Made by a program: the position numbers and the translations under genes. A DNA stretch of 64,000 nucleotides from Paragonimus westermani (lineage: Eukaryota; Platyhelminthes; Trematoda; Plagiorchiida; Troglotrematidae): NCBI GenBank assembly GCA_008508345.1, contig QNGE01001289.1, positions 1 through 64,000 on the forward strand, in the 5' to 3' direction. Below are positions 30,326 to 44,691 of this stretch, piece by piece. Each line of letters begins with the position of its first letter. Position 1 is the stretch's first letter. The notes beneath the pieces are model-generated. The model saw only the letters and a list, made by a program, of their open reading frames with translations. It was not told the DNA's origin and did not search any database.

Positions 30326-33300
30326 CCTACCTTACATGATCATTCCGTACTAGACACAACTAGACGGTCTCTCATTCTTAGAACGAACTTGCTTCCTTTC
30401 TTATTTTGAGAGTGGCGAGTTTCTGATTTATTCGCTTACCATCTTGCACGCATATTTATACATGATACGAAACAAACAGAAAGATCAAGGCATAAATACT
30501 GTAATAAACTTTCCACACGGAAATCGCTGATTACCAACCTGAACTATATCTAACAGCTCATTTAACTGCAGGTTGGTACTTTTTTCCGAACAGACAAGTT
30601 AAAGTAACAGGCAATCGTCTGTACCGGTTGTTTCATGTTTCTGTGTCGTGTGATGGCTTAGTGAGATATACAAACTTATTACAGAGTTATAACTTCCTAA
30701 CATCCAGGCTGAGCGCACTCATTCGTTTCTGCCGACTGAATTATTAATTGCACTCATGAGCACGTTACATAGCGATGAGTCGACATCGCTAACCTATTTT
30801 AAACACACTATGATTCTTCAGGATGGCAATCTTCATAAACCCGATTGCAAGGTTTGCTAACTGTGACGAAGTTTGTCACCACCGGAATATTTTGTCCATT
30901 CTGCTCTGTTTTCCACACAGATTTCTTCACAACTTTTTTTCATTTCATCCACTTCACTCGGCTAGTCTCAGCAGACAACGCAAACACGTTTTTTTCCTGC
31001 TGTCACTTCTGTGGCTATTTTTATTCGAATTGAATTTTTGTGAAACTATCAACCTTTGGGGAGTCTAGGTTACTTTCGTTCAGACTAGTTTATATTTGAG
31101 ACTTTCAAAAATGGAACATTTAATCAGTCTCTTTTTATTTGATTAGCCCAGTTGACCCTAAAAACTGAACCTTGACTCTCATTTAGGCTCTTCATACTCA
31201 TCTCATCATCTTTAAAGTAAGCTTTGTACCATCTGGACAGAAGGTGCTTGTCACATGCTTTAGACAGTTTTGATGTGAGACAACACCGGAACCTCTCGCC
31301 CTTTCACAACGATTCGTTTATAAACACAACCGGAACAACACCCAGTTTGTCCGTATGATCCGTCTATATACAGCCGGGATCTCCAAACTGGTTTTTAAAC
31401 CAGACATGATCACAACAAAGTTCATAAAGCCACCAAGCTATTTCGTTCTTCCGGTTCTAGTGATCTTGTTTATTGTTTACATTCTCAGACTGTCGCCTGT
31501 ATTTATGTAGGATGTCCATCGATCAACAGCATACGTTAACGCCATGTATGCCTAGATTGAAGTTCCTAAACCGCTGACTAAAGAAGACCGAATGTTAAGA
31601 CTTACGGCAGTTAGTGGCTTCAATGTATGAACATTACAAAATAATTTCGGACTGATAATCCAGACATTATCACCTAAACTAACTGATTCTAACAACAAAT
31701 TGAGCAAGAGTGAAAAAGTCGTTCACTAACCACTCAATTATCCCACCCATTCGTATACACCCCTTCGTGTATTTCTAAGTACGGAATTCTGATTCCGTTT
31801 TATAAAAACCCAAGCCCTACTGCTAGACAAATATCAGTTGAAGAAAGCAGGTTGATTGTAATTTGGTGCCAGGCAAGCTGCCCATGAATGTGCGTAAGCA
31901 ACACCGGGTAATGGAAAGGCTAATATTGTAGTTTGCGTATAAAACGGTACGGAAAAATGTATCATTCTTGCTCAACATGTGTCATCATATCGTCATGGTT
32001 ATTCACCAATTTTTCCTGCCCACCCTGGATTTGTCAATGAGCGGCTATCGCCGAGAACAGAGACAGTTGCACTACACGGAATCCCAAAACGATGCACCCG
32101 GAAGCCACTGGTACAGACTCTACACTTCCCACACTAAATCATAGATCATTTGAACCGCTATCTGCCGCCTAAATTTCGCATAGTAAGCAGAATGCTAGGG
32201 GTTCTCTGTCAGTTCTTTGTTAAGATGCTGAAGGCAGTGTTTGTCTTCCTTATCTCAGAGTCGGTGATACAACGCTATCAGCATCCATATAAGAAAATTA
32301 CGCTAAACAGCCGCATACACAGTTGAGACGAGGAGGTTTCTTTGCAATCAGCGACTGGATAATGTGAACACGCGTCCTCAGGTTATTTCGTTACTTCGCG
32401 TGGAGCATGTCACTGTATTTTAAGTTCCATTTGTTGGTATAGCAAAACAAATCAGAACAGATTTTTTCTCTACTTTATGCGAAAAGGTTCCAGAGCAACC
32501 CTTTTGCAATTCGTAGACGGCGACTGGAACGCTCCCGTTATTCCCACTGACGATCTCGGTGGACCGTCAGCAGCTAGAATACAATACCGGCACTGGTGAT
32601 GGTAGAACCCTTCGAAATGATCTCTAAACGGCTCTTAAATGTGTACCTGATGGTTCGCTGGAAGACAGAGGACAATTGATAGTTTGTTCTAGAGACGAGG
32701 CAACCATCGATGACCTGCATAAAATCAATCTACCCATGAATACTGAATTTCTGAGTTTACTAGCCAATCAGTGAGCTATGATCACTTGAGTCGGTTGCGG
32801 CTCTGATTTCTTTGATTCAACAGGCTTGAAGGGTTGAGCCTCTACTGAAACCATCACTGTTCAGTTTATGTAACATTTAGTAACAGCGAGATCCAGTTGA
32901 TCAGAGAGTTTAGTGATTGATGCTTGTTTGCAAGGTTGAGAATTGGCACCTCGTACGTCCGTCCGGTTTCTATCCGTTGTCAAGCGAACGTCTGATTTCC
33001 TCAACGGCAATCATGAAAAAACTGTAAAGCATCACTCCTTAGGATCGCAGTTTCTAGATAAGGGTCATCACATTTGTGTGAGGCAATGAGCGAAAATCTT
33101 TGTCTTATAGTCACTCCTGGTAAGCAAATATGAGTCTAGCAATGCCGTAAATTCTCTCCGGGTGTGAGGGACATTAACGACAGCGAATGAAAGCTTATTC
33201 CCGTAGATCATCACAGTATGAGAGTGACTACTTTGACTGACTGGTTGATTGATCAGTACGGTATTAAGAATTGTCGTATTTTACTCCATTGCTGTACCGT

Positions 33301-36300
33301 CCACGATGAACCCATTTGAATGTCGTATTTAGCCTGATGATGAAGCACTGTAAACAAGCTTGTTTGATACCTGTTTTTTACTCACAAGGAGAAAGTGTTT
33401 TTTCCCCACGTTAATTCGAATGCTTTAGATCAAGCTTTCAGGCGGTTTTGACGGGTTTCTGAATTACGCTGCTCGCATAACTTACTTTACCGTCTTCTCA
33501 GTCTTCGGATTGTCGTTACTGCGTGACTAGTTGTACACGAGATCCGAGAAGAAGGCGGATACCGAGTGGTTTAAGGAGAGTGAAGACTGCAAATTTTTGG
33601 GTTCATCAACCTAATCTACCTGATGGGTCATACATTTACACTCCTGGAACACAGAATCAGTAGAGTATGCATCCGTGCTAAGAAAAATTCTTGGACCATC
33701 AAAGTTGACCTGATTAATGTGGCTTCTCGGCAGGTGGATCCAATAACGGGGACAGTCGAAGACCAGAATTAGATGGTCGAGAGAGTATAAGTGTCTAACT
33801 GATCTAAGTAAGTGTTTTCCTTGGATCTAGTAATGAAGATAGTTATCTTGGGTGCTCCTTCGTGGTTGTTTTCAAACACTGATTTCCGGTTCTCCGCAGT
33901 GGTGCAAACAACTGTTATGAGACGGAACATCTTTTTAAAACTTGCTGTTGAGGGCGAACCCAGTTGGCTTTCGAGGTGTCCAGCTCATTTATTGAGACCG
34001 AATGAGAGGAACAATGGTTAGGGTTAACGCTGTCTAGACTAGAAAAACGAGTTGCGTTACCTGGTTTAGTACGGGAAAGAATGATAGCGATCACCTCTCA
34101 AGATGTTTGCCAAACGAACGAATTATGTCGTATGTGTCTGAAAGAATACAATGGCTGTGATTTAGTCGGAGAGAGAAGTCGGCTCACATAAACGGTCAGC
34201 CTTCGTACATTTTTCCTAGGACTCCGAGCTGCATACAGAGTAGCCAGGAAATGTTATCTCGTTGTCACTTATTGCTGTTGCTAACCTTGTAAGGAGATCG
34301 ATCGAATTGAATGGAAAGAGGATGTGAGAATTACTTGGTTGTCCACCGAGGGCGCGCGTTTTCTAATTGCTCTTTGAAGGTTACAGTTCGAAAGATGCAT
34401 ACATGTAGTGGAAACCTCCGTGTGAATGGAAGAAAATGGACGGTGTAATTGAAGGCAATTGTTTCCAATGTAAGCCTATGAAACAAGGTTGCAATTTCTC
34501 TTTGATGCAGGTCCAGCTGCTATTACCACTATCTGGCCTTCTTCCATGCCTATCTTGTTAGTTCAAGGGATATGGAACCCTCCAAGGATTGAGGGCGGCT
34601 TGTTTGCGTCCTTTTTTTCGGAAACCCTTCCAGAGATTTTATTGACGATGTGACCCAAGTTTTCCATTTCTGATACCGATCAACCCTGTACTGACTTCAC
34701 CGCAACTTCTATGATGCATGTGTTTACTGACCAGCATCTACCTGAAGCATACGACCAACTTCATGTCTTTTGCAACTCATCAGGTATGCCCATCCAGTGA
34801 ACCTCGACTGCACATCCTACTATGGAAGTGGAAGGTGGTGCTGTGTAGTATAGTTCAACCGAAGCATGAATCTAATGGCATATCTGTGAACGAGTTAGTA
34901 ATTGACCGAAAGTTGGTGACGATATGTTTCAAGTGTTACAGTTTGTGTTACCTAACATTGAGCTGGGGTTTTGTTAAATGCGTTTCAGTAATTCTGGAAG
35001 ACATCGTTGTATGGACTTGATGCAGAGCTGTTTGGGAAGGTTCCTTGAGCAAGTCCTCAACCCACCTAATCAACTTCATCTTGAGCTAACCGTCCATGTT
35101 TGCTACCTTTTCATTCGTGAGTATATTCACACCACTAAGAGTTCGCATGGGATTATGACAAAACAGGTCGTAGTATCAAATTGACCATGGCATCTAGACA
35201 GGCTGGTTGACCTGGGTCAATTATTTCCGTAGTGCCAACATGACACAGATGACCCATTCTTGCCAGTGTACTCGTTAGAAATCACATTCCCTCGCACCGA
35301 CACCAAGCGTAATCTAACTTGAACCAAATCTCAACCTCTTCTACGACACGTTGATTGTACTGCACCAAATGAAGCGCTTAGCATTCAGGTAGCGCAATAA
35401 CCAACATTTATTCAGTTCTGTTATAACTTCACGATTCCACCCCGACGTTTTCTCGCTCCACTCACCCACACAGCTGACTTTTTCAAGCCGCTTTGATACA
35501 ACAATCTTACTATACAAAAACGTTTTCATCGCATTCGAACGTGAGTTTCGATACACAAAACTTTTTCTACTTCACTCAATCGTGTAAATTTTTAAGAGTT
35601 TTTTAAAACGCAGAGACTGTGTTACACAATCAATTTTTCATTTGTGGTGATGATGACTTTTAGGACATTGATTAATCTCCACAGTGAACGCGAACATATT
35701 TAGAAGTGACAAGTCAAACTTAGAGGGGATTTTTCTTACTATTTTGTGAGCTAATTCAAGCAATTGTTACTTCCGGTAAACTGATAGTAACGACAACAGT
35801 TCATCACGAATACTTTCATATAGTATATAAGTGAATCATCATGAAAGAACTTGTTTGTATGCTAAAGTCATCTTGGTCGTTTTTGAGCTCATTGGCGTTC
35901 TGTCAAGCGTATAGTTAAGGTCGTGTTTTCCGTCCGTGATTTTTAATCCACAAAGGACTGTGAGTCTTCCTCTGCATTGTGAGAATCAAGGGAGTACTCC
36001 ATACTGTTCGTATTCAGACGACTTATTGCTCACCGTTCTAGTGGGTAGTCCATTACACGGAAAAATTGATATTTTGCACGAAATAGAACGTTTTCTTCAT
36101 TTTCTTATGCTATTCCTTCAGTCCGTTAGAACAGCAGATTTTACACGGTCAATCTTACAAGAATGAAGGTATCTTGTATTTACGTAAACTTCTGTATGTC
36201 ATGCAAAATACCTAAACCGTTGATTAGCGGCATTGAGGATCGTTTGTAGACCATGACTTCATTCTAACAGAATTAGATATTACTGTGTTTCTGTTTGTGT

Positions 36301-36999
36301 GTCCTAAAAATGATTTCACTGTTACTGTAGAAAAATGGACACTAAGTACGCTGGTTCTTTTCTCGGGTGATGATCACCTTAGACGTGTTTTGACAATCAG
36401 AACCAGAATGAGACCATAGCTACTACAATCCTGTTGTCTTGGTGGAGTACGTTGTCCACTTAGATGTCCAACTGTACTAAATCTTCTGTTTTTTGTGTGT
36501 ATAATACTTGCACTTTTGTCGGTCACTCAAACTTGAGTTACGTCAGCATAACTGACTATTACTGATGAACGTTGAATACTCATTTGGTTTATCCGTTAGT
36601 GAGGTGATTAACGGTCCTGCGAGTCAAGGCCTCTGCACCACTGACAGCACAGTGAAGGTCCTAGGCACGAAATACAAAGCCGGGCTGCTTTTCTATCAGC
36701 TACTCCGCGCTGTTGTTTGATGTGCCAATTTGTTGTGTGTTTACCACTGACTAGATTTCAAGGCAGGATGAGAGATAAAAACATCGCTTTTTCACAATGA
36801 TTTTTTGCGGTTAAACCGTGAACCATTACGGTTCTTGCTGGGCAGCCCTTGATACGTCCACCACACAGTAAATTAATATCTCTTTGATCCATCCAGTTTT
36901 TTGTGACGCAAGCAGAATGAAAACTGCGAAGAAATTGTCTTGCAGATGTAGCTTTCCTCTCGTGTTCATTTTTAAGACGTTTTGGCTTAGGTATAGGGA
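30326..36999. other. Gene-poor stretch; nothing firm
   Basis: No RNA gene, conserved domain or strong repeat was identified. A weak RT-thumb-like reading (CKFLGS) occurs at about 33588-33605 on the plus strand but is too short to claim. TATA-like words occur (for example 31800-31806) with no gene downstream. Confidence 0.4.
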
Positions 37000-39900
37000 T
37001 TCCATGGCTTCAGTCCCGTTCGTTCTTTTTCTACTTTTCCCAAACTGGGCTCTTCCTCGTGTGTTTGAGCAGCAGCAGCAGCTGACGATGGTGTGCAACC
37101 AAGGCTCAGTTTGATTTGAGGTCATATGCGCTGATCATCCAGTATTTATGTTGAAAGCACAGTGTGACGCTCTACAAGTTCAGAAGTTCTACGTGCCTTG
37201 TGTAAGCTTTAAGGAATAAGACTGACAGTCCCGTTAATGACAGCTCAAACACCACAACCAGATCAGGCAGGTTAGTATGAAAAAGTGAAACAAATATTCT
37301 ATTATTCAGAAATAAAAGTGGTGGATTTCAACTGGATGAACCCCATAAGAATAAGTTCCGATAAACGGTAACAAAGAGAGACAAAAAGTCACTGAGTAGT
37401 ACTGTACCAAATTCAGCTACACAATCCGCTTTATGTATTTTGGGAAATGTATCAATACCGGTCATGTAATCACACACACACAGTAACAGTTTAAAGCTAC
37501 TGTTTAATTCCTACCGTCGCCACTTATCTAGAAAATTGGAATTAAGTAGAGTTTTCTTAGTATAAGATGATAATTGCACGGGCACCTGTATAAGAATAAT
37601 AAAACTTTAAACTGGAATAACTGAATGTGCGAACAGAGATTCAGAAATATCAACCTGGAGAGGATGATTGGATCTGTTGGAATTTTAGAACGGCCTGTCA
37701 TCTTTTCCGCCAAGTTCTCGGTAACCTATCGATGTACCGACTCAGTGTGTTTGCTGTTATCGAGGGGTGGTCCTGATGGGGTTAACGTCTTACTCAGTGA
37801 TTGTTTTTTAATTCCACTGGCAAAACACCTCACCACCATTCGAAATAACCTGAGGTTGGCACTCAGTACGCATTACACGACAATAACAACGCTCACAGGC
37901 TCACTGTGTGACCATACTCTTTTCGAGCATCACGCTCTGTTAGAAAGATCCGACAATGAAAGAGCGATGTGTAATTGACACGTTTCATTGGTACCCAAAT
38001 GTTACTTTACCGAGTACGAAAATTGTTTGTCCATTCACAGCATACTGATTTTAAAAGCGGCCTGGATGGAGGAAACGTAATATGAATCGGTAGCTTATCT
38101 ATCTTTCAGAATCCCCTCTGAATAGTTTTAGTACAAATTCAAACTCAAGGTTAGGGTTACCTCATTTCTGAGAAATGTTGATAACTTGCCACTTCAAAAT
38201 ATCGGCGCTTTCATGATTGCATTTGCCGACAGGATCAAGAACAGCGACGGTCTTCTTGCACTCTACTGGCTCGTATTTGCAGCAACAAATGTACTGATCC
38301 TATCACCTTCGAGCGACATTCCGGATAGCATTCAATTGTGCGACACAGTCCCGTTCTGTAGATTCCCACGAATCGAAATCCACGTTACAAACTCAAGAAT
38401 TTAACAGACAGAATAATTTCTATCTAATTAGGTATTCTTGCCTGTTCTCAGCTGCCCGTGGAACCATAGCCTTGGGTTTTTTTTGGTAACCTTCTATAGT
38501 ACGTGTTCTAAATGGTGAAATTGAACGGAATTCAAAAAGTCTTCATTCATTCGGTGAAAATTGGAGTGCCACTTTACCTGAAATCATTGCAGGCTTCCGG
38601 ATTTCTACTATGGGGTTTTTGCTTTGCCAACGAAAACAGTTTAGACATAGAGTGCCCCAGTGAGACAAAGTTCATATTTCTCTATCGAACAACGGTTTGT
38701 AATGCGTTATCGTATAGCTCTCTGCTACCTTCCCAAATCCGTATAACACGTTTGATCGTAACACTTCATTATGGGAAGGCTGATTGAATAAATGGTCACA
38801 ACTTCGTTGATGGCAACCCTGAATTATGACTCAGTGGTCTGAAACGTCGATGTCACTCGCCAGATTTTCTATGCGACCTTCACAATTAGTGCACAACTAT
38901 CATTGAACAATAACATACAAGTGATCTACTGGCACAACAATCATTCTGCTCCAAAGCTTTAATTGTTCACTAGGCTACCATCTAGTTGATGGTCATACCT
39001 TAAATCGCCTTCATCTTAACGAAAGGTCAAATCGAAAATGACGGCCAGGCAGAAAACGAAGTTGCTTATTATTAAAGTAGCCAGGTAACCATCTAAACAG
39101 CTAGACATTTTGCTCTCTAATACGCGAGCAGAAAGTAAACCTTACCCAGCTGCTTCTACAGAACACATTGTTCACAGAATTGATGTCTCACAATGACCGA
39201 CTGATTACGCCCGGCACCTTGTGAGACTTAAAAGCGGTCAGCTCCAATTCGGTTGTACTTTAACGGCCTCGAGAATTACACTGATCATTCAACGTCTTAA
39301 TATTGCACCAAATAAACGGAACCATGAGCAGAACCATTTTTGTTCAGCTCAGAAGACTTATATCGACTGATACTCTGTTAACCACTCCGATAACGCTTGC
39401 TCCTCTTATCAGTAAATGAGGTGCACACTTGTAGCACATTACAACGGCTTCAATGCTAATCTCGAATCTTGGATGGAGTAAGTTACAAAAAAACGTTCCG
39501 TAACTGGACAGCACACCACAGGGGTCATCGAAACCTTCTAAACCATCCTCCTGTTTCACATACTTTTTCAAATCTACCTGCACTAACCTACCTTACGATC
39601 ATTCCTTCGAGTTTACAGGCGAATAGTTAAACCACAGTGCTTAAGACTGAGAACAAATTGCATTTCATGAAATTAGAGCGCTAAACGGTAATTTGTATAA
39701 CTTTTAGGAGCCTGACATAAAGCTTGAAAAATTTGCATTCAGCCAAATTTGTCGTATGTTGGTAAGAATAATCAGCACTTCCTAAATCAATGAGGGAACT
39801 TTCATTTTCCCCAGGAAAAACGTTCTGACCAGGTTTGGCCTGTCATTCACACCTTAACTCACCTGATAGGTAGATCAAAGCATCATTTTGGAATTGTGGT

Positions 39901-42900
39901 CAGGCATCACAAAGATTTACGGTACTTGCAGTAAGTTTATTTGATCGGAGAAGTTGGTGATGCCCTTACGAACGATCGAGTCACATCTGCGAGTTGCCAA
40001 GATAACATTCTACTGAAGAGCAGAACTAACACCATATTATGTTTTGAATCATTTATGCCTTGTGTACTCGCAGTTCGTCGGCTGTCAGTTATCCGCTTGT
40101 GCTCCATCGTAGATTGGTAACATCATAACCCTATTTTGCACAGCTTTTTCGAGCAATATTAAAGTTTCCTCTACGAAAAGCATAGAGTTAACCGCCGTCG
40201 GTGTTCCGGCAGTCCGTCTATTTTCCAGGTTGTATTGTTTAGTTTACTGACCAAGTAGAACTTTATTTTGACCGGTCATCTTAACAGCTGGATTAATGAG
40301 AATTATTCAACAATGGTTACACACCCAATCAGCACTCTGAAGAAGACAGCAGATGGCAGCAGTCGCAATAATGAGAAAAAAACGCTAAACTCTGGTTTAT
40401 TCGCTATGGATGGGTAGCCTTTCCAGCAACGCGATTCTCGTTTTACGGACCGCTGGATGTCACATACTACCCAAATGTATGTCCTTGCGTCGCCCCGATG
40501 GCAGAGGCTTTTCATTTGAAGCAGTGACATGGCAATTTCCTCTATTTTCTTGCTTTTCACACTCCGAATTACTACCACATAATAGTTCATTGATGATTAT
40601 CTTGCCGGTCAACATCTGATCGTTGGAAGGTGGATAGTCCATAGTTTGTTTCTTGTCCAAGTAGACTCTTACACTCGTGACTTTGAGGAGGTCTAACCTC
40701 ACATTATCAGGGGTCTCTTTGACATCCAAAGAGGACTGACATAATTGGACCTGACTTTTTGCAGACTAATCAAAGGGCCTAGCACAGTGGTACTAGAGTT
40801 TTAAAGAAGCATGTCAGTTATCCCGACCCTCTGTTAATAAACACCTTTTTTAAGGTAAGTAGGTAGTTTTGGGTGTTTGGATGCGTGCTAGAAAAGTCCA
40901 TCTGCCCTAATATCACCCTCCTGTGCTGCCTCAACCCCGTTGCTGTTTCAGCAATATTAAATGCTAAAATGTACAGCAAGTTTGATTGCTAGGAGCCACA
41001 CAAATACGTAGCAATTGGTTAAAGTGTTCCAATGTCGCATGTCATTTCACAGTAATCACTTTCTTGGATATCTAAGCAGGGTTTGAGTGTATAAGTAATC
41101 ACTCAGAATTGTGGCTCTGTTTGTTCACAAGTTCAGTTTCCCTTACGTAGTCTCAAGTTAGTAGATTAGTTACTCGGTCTACATAAACTTATGTCTCAGA
41201 TGTTTGCAGATTTGGAGGCAGATGCTTACGAGGTGTTTGAGAAGTTGTGGTGTGCATGAAAGGTACAAGTTTATATCAAAGTAAAGCATACGATAATTCG
41301 TTTTAGCTCACCTTCCTCGACTATAACTGCCCGTCTTGACGTTAGCATTGGCCACCTACAGAACAGAGCGATTCATACCGTTTGGTTGTTTTTCGGCTTC
41401 TTCATCTCAGCTGGGAGAAAAATGGTAGATGTCTGTGATGTGCGTTTTCACATGGTAACCTCCTAACTTCATCGCGTCGGCACAACAACCACAACACTAG
41501 AGTCAATCCGATAGTCTGTGCCCTCATTACCTTCTGGCCGACGTGTTGTTGAAACGCTGGTTTTAATGGAGGAATGGCGACAGGCTTTGTACAGTTATGG
41601 TCTTTAAAGAGAGTGTTTTTCATGGTTAAGCTAGGTGTATTCTGATTCCCCGTTCACGTACGGTTGACAATATTAACAGGCAAAATGGAATAAGTAAGTG
41701 AGATACCTGTCAACAGTCATTACACACTTGGTCGATAAGCTGCCAGCTTTGTTCAAAATCACTGCCAGCGTGAATCAAGTAAGTCGGTTTTAATCCATGT
41801 CATGTGAATAGCAACCCTTCATCACGTTCCTTCGTATGCAAAATCTGTCTAGAAATTAGTTTCTACCTCATAACAATCTCGTAAACTAATGACTTGCCTG
41901 GACCTTACACTAACAGTTGAACATCCTGTAGACCAATTGAATCATAACATGCGTTACACACTATCTCTAATTTTTCTAGTAGTCGATGTTGTGGACAGCT
42001 TAGCGAGTAAATTCTAAATATAGACAAACTAGTCATACTATTGTACGGTTGTACAAGTCCTTTCTTTCTGGCTGCTATATACATGGTTTTGAATTCTTGA
42101 TTCCGTGGCCCGACAAAAGGTTGCTGATACAACAATAAGTAAAAAAAAACGTGCAATTGTGTTTGATGATTGTGTGAATTTCATACTGACAGGTGACTCA
42201 TCGAAACCTTGATTTACAGTGCGGTTGAAATTAAAACGTCTCTCAAGCACTTGTTTATTTGAATGCGGTGTACGGTGGCGAAACCAACATCGATCAGACG
42301 ATTTTGTTTCCTCAGATATCGACCACAAAATTTCCCGGTTCCCCAATGCAAGCTGACAAAGTGTAGTATTGGTTGCACAGCTATTTCATTTCAGGCAGAT
42401 GCAGGTGAAGAGTACTCAATGCATAGGGTGCAGTGTTGTTTCCCCCCCCTACTACTTTCCCAGCCCTGACTACTAGACTACCTGCGGTCGACCGCATCAG
42501 TGCTTACATAAACGATCTGTCCCGTGTGTTAAACTCAGTTTGAACGGTTCATCGGGTAGGAACTTCACTTGGTGAAATTCGAACAGCGAAGTTAACTGCA
42601 TAACATGGATAAAAAGTATATTCTGTGGACAACTGTTTTCATTCATTTTCACCAAACCCTTCCAGAAGACACTTACGAAAATCGGAATAATCTACCCAAG
42701 TAAATGCTGCAAATATTCGGCTGTTTACAACCTACTGGTAAGGAATAGAGTTGTTGGTTTATGCATGAGACTGACACTTGTACCTGCTACCGAAAAATCG
42801 CTTGACAATCCTGATTGTCAAGCGATGTCCGGAAATAGCGCTGGTTAGGAATTGTACTGGAATATTAATATACCCGGAACGACAAAAGGATCCGATGCTG

Positions 42901-43542
42901 GCAAAGGAACTTATGAAATACATGAAATTTGGCAACAGAACCGGGGAATCAAATTCTGTTACGAGAATTAAAAATGAGTGGATCACTCAGACACTTCTCA
43001 CGTTATATTCGTGGGCTTCTACTCTGGGTAACATGAAGTCCACTGCCCAAGGTGAAAATGAAAGATGGTCAGGCTTATAAAGTTTATTAACTACGTCACA
43101 ATCACTGTTGGCATCCGGTTGTTGCTGAGGCATTTTCCCAATAAAAATGAAGTTGGTTGGCAGGTAGTCTCAAACAGAGGGACAAACAAAATTGGAACAG
43201 CAGAAAATCAAACGGATAACTGAAAGTTACTTGATTAAACAACAGACTTAAACCGGAAGGGTATGTTGACAACTATTCATTCGTAACGTTCGGTCAAACT
43301 ATGCTAAAGGTGTGATCACCGAGTCTGGCATTTTGATATCCGTCGTCAAAATACAGGCCGTTATCCACAGGGGTTCGATCTGACGACCCACGTCTTTCGC
43401 AAATGGGGCTTTTAGGTAACCCATATAAGCAAAGTTCGTCCAACGTTACATTTAAACGATCACGCCGCAAACTAGTTACGCTTTCAAATCAAGCCTCTCA
43501 GGAGATTTAAAGCTGCACGCGAAGTGTGCCTTGAGGAGAAAT
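37000..43542. other. Gene-poor stretch; one small perfect hairpin
   Basis: Open frames such as 37625-37978 and 38512-38787 look like chance: mixed composition and no motif. The only structured sequence noticed is the hairpin at 42797-42826. Confidence 0.4.
42797..42826. repeat. Perfect 14-base-pair hairpin with 2-base loop
   Basis: ATCGCTTGACAATC (42797-42810) is followed by CT and then its exact complement GATTGTCAAGCGAT (42813-42826). Pairing does not extend outwards. The tight loop suggests a recent local inverted duplication or a mobile-element end. Confidence 0.8.
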
Positions 43543-43555
43543 TCCTCAGCAGAAC

Positions 43556-43774
43556 GTAAAATATCCGCACCAAATTGAGCACGAATGAGGTCGAGCAGCT
43601 GAGCCGTCGTGTTTGGCATGTCAGTGATGAACAGATTGAGAATAACACAACGTTACGAACAGGTTGTAGTACTCTACGTTTCAACCACCTCGGGTGGCCT
43701 TCCTCAGGAGTGTTGTAATCGATTACAACAATCGATTACCTGTTCGTAACGTTGTGTTATTCTCGATCTGTTTA
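43556..43774. mobile_element. 219-base inverted-copy insertion (same family as 10689-10946) with 13-base target duplication
   Basis: TCCTCAGCAGAAC occurs exactly at 43543-43555 and 43775-43787. Between them lies a left half that matches, as a minus-strand copy, the left half of the 10.7-kb insert (AAAATATCCGCACCAAAT start) and a shortened right half in the opposite sense that ends CTGTTTA. Both inserts therefore share the same two ends. The right half has lost the ribozyme core by deletion. It lies about 0.9 kb upstream of the HDM TATA box. Confidence 0.75.
43663..43723 (-). ncRNA. Hammerhead-ribozyme-like motif with intact core
   Basis: Minus strand: helix I strand ACTC (43711-43708), core CTGAGGA (43707-43701), an unpaired A, stem GGCCACC, loop CGA, stem GGTGGTT (fully pairable, two G-U), core GAA with A starting a palindromic ACGT (43679-43676), cleavage-site A (43675), and GAGT (43674-43671) pairing with ACTC. 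This is the layout of the minimal hammerheads with a truncated helix III known from Penelope-like elements, which work as dimers. No core base is lost. Function is inferred. Confidence 0.6.
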
Positions 43775-44691
43775 TCCTCAGCAGAACCGTTAATTACAAT
43801 GCCACTGGATGTACTCTTAGTTCCCATACTGTTTTTGCTTTCGTTGGAGGTTCGTTAATATTTTCACCGGCAAATCAAGCATTGCTTTCACCTCATTCTT
43901 TATCTAACCTTGAATTTTACATCCCATCTTGTGAAACGAGTCGACATAACCACGATGTAACTCTGAACGTATAATGAGTAACACTTAAAACAGCTGTTCG
44001 CAATCTTGACTCACTACGAATCCAATGAGAACGAAAGATGGCTTGAAGTAAGTTAGAGTTGACTAGGTGTTCTATGGAACTTGCTGGTAAACATCAGCTG
44101 ACCTGTGTGTAGGCGGATGAGCTTATCCTCATAATTAGCATATTTTCCTCACAAGATGTCTACTTGCGTACAAAAACACAACGAATAGTTTATCGTTGAG
44201 AAGATCGGAAAGTTATCAGAGATATCGTTTGTCATGACACTGTCGAAACAGCAGATATCTTAGTAAAACTGACGTCAACAAGGCTTTCTTCGAGATTACA
44301 AACTTTGTTGTTCCTTCAACTATTTTCCCCATCCACCGATTCTACATATCAATCAGAGACTGAGCATTTAACTAGCAATTACCAACGGTTAATTGACAGT
44401 CCACTAGACTGACTATCTGAGAGGTATATTCAGTCTAACAGGTCGAATGTGTATACGCACAAAGCTGACCGGTCACTTTCAATAAAAACAATTCGGTAAT
44501 CAGTTTCGGAAATTGGCGAGTGCTGTCACTGTCTGCGAAGTAATATAAACTGTATACATCCAGATAATTAGCTGGACACAAAAGTCAAAATGCCGGTGGG
44601 AACGCCCTTCGTCTAAATTGTACTAGATCATACAGTATATCCGATAAACAAATTACACCAGCAGTCTTTTTTTAAACCGTCCTAGCCTAAG

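Noticed and set aside
35836..35910. Short signal-peptide-like reading after a TATATAAG word
   Set aside because: The frame stops after about 25 codons, and no downstream exon resembling HDM or another secreted peptide was found.
37625..37978. 117-codon open frame in the desert
   Set aside because: Composition looks random and there is no domain, signal peptide or splice context.
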